From: JBBILO01 sp037444855
GTDB taxonomy: Bacteria; Patescibacteriota; Microgenomatia; UBA1406; GWC2-37-13
Reading direction: 5' to 3'
Assembly: GCA_037444855.1 (NCBI GenBank)
Contig: JBBILO010000022.1
Coordinates: forward strand, 1-13,257
DNA length: 13,257 bases
Shown: positions 6,268 through 10,420 of the stretch, one piece after another
Layout of the letters: the number at the start of each line of letters is the position of its first letter
Numbering within the stretch: the first letter of the stretch is position 1
Notes under the pieces: generated by a model
Databases searched by the model: none
Told to the model about the DNA's origin: nothing
What the model saw: only the letters and a program-made list of their open reading frames with translations
Program-made: the position numbers and the translations under genes

Positions 6268-6819
6268 TTAAAGAAATTTTCTTTTTTGCAGTTGATGAAA
6301 AATTGTTGGAAAAATTTCATTTTCAAGGAGTTGGTTTTCTTGGGGAAGAAAATCTTGAAGAACATAGGTTTCACCGGGAAGACGATTTTCTGGTGGTCGA
6401 TTATCAATGCCGATTCTAATTCGCCAAAAATCTTTTGCTCCGGTTGTTTTTTCAATTGACTCTAAACCATTATGCCGTTTTGGTCCTTCGGCTTTTTGAA
6501 TTTTAAATTTACCTAAAGGAATATCAAGATCGTCATGAATAATAATAAAATTTGAAGGTTTTAAGGTTTTAAAGTGATAAAGAAGTTCTTTTATCGCTAT
6601 ACCTGATTGATTCATATAAGTTTTTGGTTTAACAAAAGCAAGTGATTGGTTGGTTGATGATTGAATAATTGTGAGATGATAGTATTTTTCTTCTTTTAAT
6701 TTTTCAACCTTCCAACTTTCCAACTTTTTAATCAAATAATCCAAAAATATCCGGCCAACATTATGGCGATTTTTTTGATATTTTTCTTCAGGATTGCCTA
6801 AACCGATAAAAAAATACAT
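6268..6819 (-). CDS. pth: Pth, peptidyl-tRNA hydrolase
   Basis: The 183-residue product releases peptides from peptidyl-tRNA that drops off ribosomes. Key residues are present: Asn9 in GLGNP, catalytic His19 in NRHNVG, Asn70 in KTYMNQSG, Asp96 in IIIHDDLD and Asn117 in the RHNGLESI loop, followed by the DFWRIRIGIDNRP strand. The length is normal. Residues 32-42 (KLESWKVEKLK) are encoded by a short 8-base repeat (AGTTGGAA units, plus-strand bases about 6704-6726) that lengthens a variable loop. A TATAAT box 6 bases upstream of the ATG and the lack of a Shine-Dalgarno suggest a leaderless transcript. It ends 43 bases before the antitoxin start, so readthrough into the toxin-antitoxin operon is possible. 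Confidence 0.96.
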   Translation of the reverse strand: MYFFIGLGNPEEKYQKNRHNVGRIFLDYLIKKLESWKVEKLKEEKYYHLTIIQSSTNQSLAFVKPKTYMNQSGIAIKELLYHFKTLKPSNFIIIHDDLDIPLGKFKIQKAEGPKRHNGLESIEKTTGAKDFWRIRIGIDNRPPENRLPGETYVLQDFLPQENQLLENEIFPTIFHQLQKRKFL

Positions 6820-6825
6820 ATCTTA

Positions 6826-6831
6826 ATTATA
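6826..6831 (-). promoter_or_regulatory. -10 box of pth
   Basis: ATTATA on the plus strand is a perfect TATAAT on the minus strand, followed by 6 bases and then the pth ATG. The predicted start is on or one base before the A of ATG. The -35 region is weak. It is divergent from the tRNA promoter 12 bases away. Confidence 0.6.
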
Positions 6832-6839
6832 AAGATTTT

Positions 6840-6848
6840 TGTTATAAT
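6840..6848 (+). promoter_or_regulatory. Extended -10 promoter of the tRNA-Lys / GIY-YIG unit
   Basis: TGTTATAAT is a perfect extended -10 (TGnTATAAT). Transcription would start near 6855, about 27 bases before the mature tRNA 5' end. No good -35 is visible, as expected for extended -10 promoters. The GIY-YIG gene has no other visible promoter. Confidence 0.65.
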
Positions 6849-6881
6849 TAAAAAACGATTTTAATTGATTAAGAAAAACTT

Positions 6882-6957
6882 GGGCCCGTAGCTCAACTGG
6901 CAGAGCAGCAGCCTTTTAAGCTGTTGGTTCCGAGTTCGAGTCTCGGCGGGCTCACCA
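6882..6957 (+). tRNA. tRNA-Lys (TTT anticodon)
   Basis: The complete cloverleaf can be folded by eye. The acceptor is GGGCCCG / CGGGCTC (one G-T pair) and the D arm GCTC...GAGC. The anticodon stem GCAGC / GCTGT encloses loop CTTTTAA with anticodon TTT at 6915-6917 approximately (loop 6913-6919). The variable loop is TGGTT and the T arm CCGAG TTCGAGT CTCGG. Discriminator A6954 and an encoded CCA (6955-6957) complete it. It decodes AAA/AAG. The next base begins the ATG of a GIY-YIG gene, and a damaged second copy of this tRNA lies about 330 bases downstream. Confidence 0.97.
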
Positions 6958-7164
6958 ATGTTTTATGTCTATATACTTCAGTCGTTAAAAGATCGCAGAT
7001 TATATATAGGTTCTACATCTAATCTTAAAGAACGAATTAAAAATCGTAATTTAGGTTTAAATACTTCAACTAAGTATCGTCGACCTCTCAAACTTATATA
7101 TTATGAAGCTTTTCTTAAAAGAAAAGATGCATTAGAAAGAGAAAAATTTTATAAATCAGGATGA
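6958..7164 (+). CDS. Small GIY-YIG nuclease-domain protein (UPF0213-like), probably truncated
   Basis: The 68-residue frame matches single-domain GIY-YIG proteins: FYVYILQS, then LYIGSTSNLKERI (catalytic Tyr pair and Arg), STKYRRPLKLIYYEAF and ALEREKFYKSG with the metal-binding Glu. Two lesions are visible. The usual 'HN' after the Arg helix reads RN (KNRNLG). The frame stops at TGA 7162-7164, although family-like sequence G-H-E-V-I-K-S-M-L-K-N-Y-F continues in frame to TAA 7246-7248; relatives have Arg (SGRGHEV) at the stop, so CGA probably became TGA. The ATG directly abuts the tRNA CCA and has no ribosome-binding site. Readthrough would continue into the damaged tRNA copy. The gene is probably decaying, and its native role (DNA repair or mobile nuclease) is unknown. 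Confidence 0.78.
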   Translation: MFYVYILQSLKDRRLYIGSTSNLKERIKNRNLGLNTSTKYRRPLKLIYYEAFLKRKDALEREKFYKSG

Positions 7165-7208
7165 GGACATGAAGTGATAAAAAGCATGCTTAAAAACTAT
7201 TTTAATAA

Positions 7209-7284
7209 TAGCTCAACCGGCAGAACCTCCGACTCGGAGGGCTTTTAAGCTGTTGGTTCCGAGTTCGAGTCTCGGCGGGCTCAC
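7209..7284 (+). pseudogene. Damaged second copy of tRNA-Lys
   Basis: Bases 7209-7224 match the D-arm region of the intact tRNA (6889-6904) with one change. Bases 7242-7284 are identical over 43 bases to 6913-6955 (anticodon loop, 3' anticodon arm, T arm, 3' acceptor strand and first C of CCA). The 5' acceptor strand is absent, the 3' end reads ACAA instead of ACCA, and the 8 bases of the 5' anticodon stem are replaced by 17 bases carrying the CCTCCGACTCGGAGGG palindrome. Neither acceptor nor anticodon stem can form, so it cannot be a working tRNA. The near-perfect 3' half suggests a recent origin or recent copying. Confidence 0.88.
7226..7242. repeat. Second copy of the 17-base GC-rich palindrome, inside the tRNA copy
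   Basis: CCTCCGACTCGGAGGGC is identical to 2032-2048. It replaces the 5' strand of the anticodon stem of the downstream tRNA-Lys copy. In the extended GIY-YIG frame it would be read as SDSEG, the same reading as in the sugar dehydrogenase. Confidence 0.8.
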
Positions 7285-7308
7285 AAATCATCTAACATCA
7301 TACATCAA

Positions 7309-7360
7309 ACATTAAACGTCAAACCCCGAAGGGATCCCTTTGGGACATTAAGCGTTAAAC
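7309..7360. repeat. 20-base palindrome flanked by a 16-base direct repeat
   Basis: CCCGAAGGGATCCCTTTGGG (7325-7344) is a self-complementary sequence with 10-base arms and one G-T pair. It is bracketed by ACATTAAACGTCAAAC (7309-7324) and ACATTAAGCGTTAAAC (7345-7360), which differ at 2 of 16 positions and directly abut the palindrome. The arrangement resembles insertion of a palindromic unit with duplication of its target. Confidence 0.65.
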
Positions 7361-7587
7361 AAAAATATAAAAAATTAGAGCGTGGAACTTGGAACTCGGA
7401 AAAATTAACCTAATTGATCTAATTAACTTAATTAAAATTTAAAATTTAAAAAGTTAAAACTTAATTCTCAAACTGTTTCTACTGAAATAATCCCTATCCT
7501 TTTGATACCTTTAATTATTAAACTAATTCAACTATTTAACTGATTTAACTAGCAAACACGTTTACTAGTAACTAGTTAATTTTTCAG

Positions 7588-7593
7588 TAAAAT
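7588..7593 (+). promoter_or_regulatory. Probable -10 box of trmD
   Basis: TAAAAT ends 6 bases before the trmD ATG, the same spacing as at pth and mazG, and no Shine-Dalgarno is present. There is no recognisable -35. TTACTAGT at 7562-7569, about where a -35 element or an activator site would lie, also occurs in the sod promoter region (8908-8915). Confidence 0.45.
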
Positions 7594-7599
7594 ATCATT

Positions 7600-8457
7600 A
7601 TGAAAATTTCAATCATCACTCTTTTTCCCAAAATGTTGGAGGGTTTTTTTAATGAGAGCATGGTAAGAAAGGCAAAGGAAAAAGGAGAAGTTGAGATCGA
7701 ATTGATTAATCTTCGGGATTTTGCTATTGATAAACGGGGGACAGTTGATGATCGTCCATATGGAGGAGGGGTGGGGATGGTTATTCGGATTGATGTTGTT
7801 TGTAAAGCATTACATTATGTCATCTCTAAATCAACTCAAAAACTTCATCTTAAGCCAGTGAGAAATCTGGGGAAGCGTATAATCCATCCCGACATGAAGT
7901 CAGGAGTAGATTCCTCGGTCGCTTCGGTCCCTCGGAATGACAAGCAGCGGGTTATACTCACTTCTCCTAAAGGAAAAGTTTTTAATCAAAAAAAAGCTCT
8001 AGAGTATGCCAAGTTAGATCATTTAATTATCATTGCTGGACATTATGAAGGAATAGATGAGCGGGTTTTGAATTTTGTTGATGAAGAGGTATCAATCGGC
8101 GATTTTGTCATGACGGGAGGAGAGATTGCTGCCGCCGCAATTACTGATTCAGTGGTTCGTCTTTTACCCGGTGTTTTAGAAAAAAAAGGCGCCAAAGAGA
8201 TTGAAAGTTTTTTTGAAGTGGACGTTGATAAATTACTCAAGATAGTTGGCGACGATAAATTGTTGCTTGAATTAAAGAAAAAAGGAACAAAAAAATTAAG
8301 ACTTTTAGAATATCCTCAATATACAAGACCTGAGGAATATCAAGGATTAAAGGCGCCTTCGATTCTACTTTCTGGGAATCATCAAGAGATTGAAAAATGG
8401 CGACTTAAAAAAGCTTACGAGGTGACTAAGAAAAAAAGGCAAGACTTAATTCTTTAA
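7600..8457 (+). CDS. trmD: TrmD, tRNA (guanine37-N1)-methyltransferase, with two internal insertions
   Basis: The 285-residue product methylates G37 of tRNAs reading CNN codons and prevents frameshifting. Core SPOUT-knot motifs are intact: ITLFPKMLEGFF (6-17), DDRPYGGGVGMV (50-61), RVILTSPKGKVFNQ (117-130), AGHYEGIDERV, SIGDFVMTGGEIAAAAITDSVVRLLPGVL, LLEYPQYTRP (235-244) and LLSGNHQEIEKWR. Ordinary TrmD has about 240 residues. The extra length lies in two places. Residues about 76-116 include VDSSVASVPRNDK, translated from a palindromic repeat. Residues about 205-234 form a charged Leu/Lys-rich segment just after IESF, where relatives have the catalytic-region (E)DSF...DG; the Asp before SF is Glu here. 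Both insertions keep the frame. The gene is convergent with mazG, with 9 bases between their ends. Confidence 0.95.
   Translation: MKISIITLFPKMLEGFFNESMVRKAKEKGEVEIELINLRDFAIDKRGTVDDRPYGGGVGMVIRIDVVCKALHYVISKSTQKLHLKPVRNLGKRIIHPDMKSGVDSSVASVPRNDKQRVILTSPKGKVFNQKKALEYAKLDHLIIIAGHYEGIDERVLNFVDEEVSIGDFVMTGGEIAAAAITDSVVRLLPGVLEKKGAKEIESFFEVDVDKLLKIVGDDKLLLELKKKGTKKLRLLEYPQYTRPEEYQGLKAPSILLSGNHQEIEKWRLKKAYEVTKKKRQDLIL
7907..7942. repeat. TGTCATTCC/GGAATCT-type palindromic repeat inserted in trmD
   Basis: The unit runs TAGATTCC ... GGAATGACA over 36 bases (12 codons), with partly self-complementary GC-rich middle sequence. Its ends match the two elements at 11109-11135 and 11237-11263. Weaker outer arms GTATAATCC (7877-7885) and GGGTTATAC (7949-7957) pair across it with one G-T pair, suggesting an enclosing inserted segment of 81 bases (27 codons). 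It is read in frame as VDSSVASVPRNDK, at TrmD residues 103-115. Confidence 0.8.
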
Positions 8458-8466
8458 AGAATTCTT

Positions 8467-8817
8467 TTAAATCTTTGGCTGTTTTTCTCTTCTTTTAATT
8501 TTATTGATTGAGTACATAATTCTTTTATGAAGGTCGATATTTTTAATACGAGCAAAACGTAAAATCGCAACAATAATATCCCCTAATTCTTGGTCATAAC
8601 TTTCATCTTTTTGTGCGGCAATATTGGTTGGCTTTTTTCCATGAGCTGCTAAGTAAGCTCTGGCCATTTCGCCAACTTCTTCAACAAGCGATAAAATTAA
8701 AATTGACCCAAACTCTTTTTGTTCTTTCCACTGCCGATCGATATCTTCCAGTTTTTTATAATAATATCCAAAAAGAGAACGGATTTTTCTAGCTTTTTTA
8801 GGAATTATCGTTTTCAT
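8467..8817 (-). CDS. MazG-like nucleotide pyrophosphohydrolase
   Basis: The 116-residue all-helical product carries the MazG-type metal-binding pattern: LSLVEEVGEMARAYL (E-E-x-x-E) followed by YDQELGDIIVAILRFARIKNIDL (E-x-x-D), with a basic tail (INKIKRREKQP). This single-domain group hydrolyses (d)NTPs to monophosphates and is thought to clean up damaged nucleotides; the exact substrate is unknown. A His/Lys-rich insert (AAHGKKPTNIAAQKDES) sits between the metal motifs. An extended -10 box lies 6 bases before the ATG and there is no Shine-Dalgarno, which suggests a leaderless transcript. The gene is divergent from sod and convergent with trmD, so it is its own transcription unit. Confidence 0.85.
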   Translation of the reverse strand: MKTIIPKKARKIRSLFGYYYKKLEDIDRQWKEQKEFGSILILSLVEEVGEMARAYLAAHGKKPTNIAAQKDESYDQELGDIIVAILRFARIKNIDLHKRIMYSINKIKRREKQPKI

Positions 8818-8823
8818 AAAAAA

Positions 8824-8832
8824 ATTATAACA
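8824..8832 (-). promoter_or_regulatory. Extended -10 promoter of the mazG-like gene
   Basis: On the minus strand this is TGTTATAAT, a perfect extended -10 and identical to the tRNA-Lys promoter box. Six bases separate it from the ATG, so the predicted start falls on or next to the A of the start codon. Upstream, AAAGAC-G-GTCTTT (8849-8861) is a perfect palindrome between this promoter and the sod promoter. Confidence 0.65.
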
Positions 8833-8871
8833 AAGACGGTTTTTGATAAAAGACGGTCTTTAAACAAAAAC

Positions 8872-8909
8872 TTGACAAAAAGAAAATAGTTTGTTTTAAT
8901 TAAACTATT
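8872..8909 (+). promoter_or_regulatory. Promoter of sod-ftr1 with an inverted repeat around the -10
   Basis: A consensus TTGACA (8872-8877), a 17-base spacer and TGTTTTAAT (extended -10, hexamer 8895-8900) form the strongest promoter in the window, with a start near 8907. AATAGTTT (8885-8892) and AAACTATT (8902-8909) form a perfect 8-bp inverted repeat with the -10 in its 9-base centre, a natural repressor site. A further TAGTTT half-site lies at 8912-8917. It does not match the textbook Fur or PerR boxes that I know. Confidence 0.72.
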
Positions 8910-8927
8910 ACTAGTTTAGTATTAGTT

Positions 8928-9569
8928 ATGAAAATTATCAAACTATCACCGAAAACTTTTTCAGAGAAAATTTTTCAAATGAAAGGCATCTCCACAAAAA
9001 CAATCGAAGAACACTTAAAACTTTATCAGGGTTATGTTAATAAATATAACGAAATTCAGGAAAAGTTAAGTGGATTAACTGAAAATGATTTTACTTTAGC
9101 CAATCAAACTTACTCTTTAATGAGAGAGCTAAAAGTTGAGTTGACTTTTGCTTATGGGGGGATTGTTAATCATGAAATTTACTTTGGTCATTTGGGTGGT
9201 GATGGTGGTTCACCATCGGGTGATCTTTTAAAACAAATTAATAAAGATTTTGGTTCATTTGAATCTTACAAAAAAGAAGTGAAAGCGACCGGGATGGCCG
9301 CTCGCGGTTGGGTCTGGACGGCCTGGAATGAAAAAGAAGAGCGACTTGTTATTTATTTAGGCGATGCTCAAAATACTTTTCCTGTTTGGTATGCCAAACC
9401 GATTCTTGCTTTAGATACTTATGAACACGCTTATTTTATCGATTATGGTGTCAATCGGGGAGGGTATATCGATGCTTTTTTTGACAATTTAGATTGGCAG
9501 GAGGTAGAGATGAATTTTCAAAAAGCGGTTAATACTTGTTCATGTGGAGGCGCTTGTGAGGAATGTTAA
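8928..9569 (+). CDS. Fe/Mn-family superoxide dismutase with Cys-rich C-terminal tail
   Basis: The 213-residue product belongs to the Fe/Mn SOD fold. The metal ligands appear as His82 (NHEIYFGHL), Asp163 and His167 (LDTYEHAYFIDY), with GWVWTAW (127-133). Gly78 four residues before His82 and Gln148 in GDAQNTFP correspond to the positions that mark Mn-type enzymes, so Mn or cambialistic use is likelier than strict Fe use. The N-terminal helix reads EEHLKLYQGYV instead of the usual HHxxHHxxYV; His29 is the only candidate first ligand there. The last ten residues are CSCGGACEEC, four Cys absent from ordinary SODs and suitable for binding a metal or cluster. No signal peptide is seen, so it is cytoplasmic. 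Its end overlaps the iron permease gene by 7 bases. Confidence 0.92.
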   Translation: MKIIKLSPKTFSEKIFQMKGISTKTIEEHLKLYQGYVNKYNEIQEKLSGLTENDFTLANQTYSLMRELKVELTFAYGGIVNHEIYFGHLGGDGGSPSGDLLKQINKDFGSFESYKKEVKATGMAARGWVWTAWNEKEERLVIYLGDAQNTFPVWYAKPILALDTYEHAYFIDYGVNRGGYIDAFFDNLDWQEVEMNFQKAVNTCSCGGACEEC

Positions 9570-10369
9570 CTACTTTTTTTATTGCCTTTCGGGAGTTTTT
9601 AGAAGCATTCCTTATCACTGGTGTCTTTTTAGGATTATCAAAAAAATTAAAAATAAAAAAAGAAAAAGAGATAATTTTCCCTGCCTTATTAGGAATTATT
9701 TTTAATCTTATTCTTGCCTTTGTTGTTTTTAACTTAGGGAGTAAAGCAGGGAAGGTCTTAACTCATGAAAACAGCGAACTTTTAGAAGGATATCTTTATC
9801 TTTTTTCCGGATTTTTCTTAGCCTATGTTGTTGTTTACCTTCATCAGCTATTTCATAAGAATCAATCAAAACATATTCTTTTATCTCATGAAAAAATTAA
9901 GAAAAATATTTTTGACTTTTCACTATTTTTGACTATCTTCTTCTTAGTGGCAAGGGAGGGATTTGAGATCGCTCTTTTTACCGCTACCACCTCACTTTTT
10001 TCTAAGTTTATAGAAAATCTGATTGGCCTAATGGCTGGTTTTTTGCTTTCTTTATCATTGAGCTTTTTGGTTTTTTTGGGTTTGCTTAAATTTTCTCTAC
10101 AAAAAATTTTTAAGGCAACAGAATTTTTTATTATTCTTTTGGGAGGGGTATTTGTGAAAAATGGTGTGAAAGAGTTGACTGAGATTTATTTTGATGTTAA
10201 TTTAAGTAAAATTCTCCCATTAAATCTTTCTTTTTTGCCTTCAAAAGAGACATTCTTTGGCCATTTTTTTAATAGTTTTTTTGGTCTAGAAAAAAATTTT
10301 AGCCTTGTTTATCTCTTAATCATCGTTTTTTATTTTCTTGCTGTCTTCAAGCTTTTGTTTAAAAGATGA
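9563..10369 (+). CDS. FTR1-family iron permease
   Basis: The 268-residue protein is very hydrophobic, with about seven membrane segments. It carries both hallmark REXXE motifs, REFLE (10-14, in the first helix) and REGFE (131-135). In FTR1/EfeU permeases these bind and pass iron. The His-containing stretch between helices (VYLHQLFHKNQSKHILLSHEK, His at 94, 98, 104 and 109) could bind metal. The start codon overlaps the SOD stop, so the two are one operon and probably translationally coupled, linking iron import to superoxide defence. Partner proteins of other FTR1 systems (EfeO/EfeB, multicopper oxidase) are not in the window. The typical third REXXE-like or C-terminal domains of larger members are absent. 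Confidence 0.88.
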   Translation: MLTTFFIAFREFLEAFLITGVFLGLSKKLKIKKEKEIIFPALLGIIFNLILAFVVFNLGSKAGKVLTHENSELLEGYLYLFSGFFLAYVVVYLHQLFHKNQSKHILLSHEKIKKNIFDFSLFLTIFFLVAREGFEIALFTATTSLFSKFIENLIGLMAGFLLSLSLSFLVFLGLLKFSLQKIFKATEFFIILLGGVFVKNGVKELTEIYFDVNLSKILPLNLSFLPSKETFFGHFFNSFFGLEKNFSLVYLLIIVFYFLAVFKLLFKR

Positions 10370-10382
10370 AGACAATTTTTTC

Positions 10383-10411
10383 TTGTATTTCTTGTAGTTT
10401 TTTGTTATAAA
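10383..10411 (+). promoter_or_regulatory. Promoter of the Gld-like ABC operon
   Basis: TTGTAT (10383-10388), a 17-base spacer and TGTTATAAA (extended -10, hexamer 10406-10411) are present. The predicted start is about 10418, 3 bases before the ATG, with no Shine-Dalgarno. The preceding iron permease ends at 10369, so this begins a new unit. Confidence 0.65.
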
Positions 10412-10420
10412 ATTCTATCT

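Larger units (their letters stand above)
7285..7599. other. Gene-free stretch with small repeats upstream of trmD
   Basis: I see no coding frame with family resemblance on either strand in these 315 bases. The stretch holds a GC-rich palindrome flanked by a 16-base direct repeat (7309-7360), a GGAACTT/GGAACTC tandem (7384-7401), an A/T-only stretch (about 7402-7455) with AAATTTAAAATTT-type repetition, ACTAGT palindromes (7562-7577) and the trmD -10 box. It looks like decayed repeat-rich spacer. No terminator-like hairpin with a T-run is visible for the tRNA unit. Confidence 0.6.

Noticed and set aside
6258..6455. Minus-strand open frame of 65 codons in another frame of pth
   Set aside because: It overlaps the pth coding sequence out of frame and shows no recognisable motifs.
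5702..7164. TGA read as Gly, as in Gracilibacteria and Absconditabacteria
   Set aside because: TGA ends several complete genes in ATGA overlaps, and the two suspicious TGA codons align with Arg, not Gly.
7209..7284. A second functional tRNA-Lys
   Set aside because: The 5' acceptor strand is missing, the CCA is changed and the anticodon stem is replaced by a palindrome, so no cloverleaf can form.
7285..7599. CRISPR array
   Set aside because: The repeats here are degenerate, irregularly spaced and too few, and no cas-like gene is present in the window.
8448..8471. AATTCTTTAAAGAATT palindrome over the trmD stop as a bidirectional terminator
   Set aside because: The stem is almost entirely A/T and no clear T-run follows, so it may arise by chance in AT-rich sequence.
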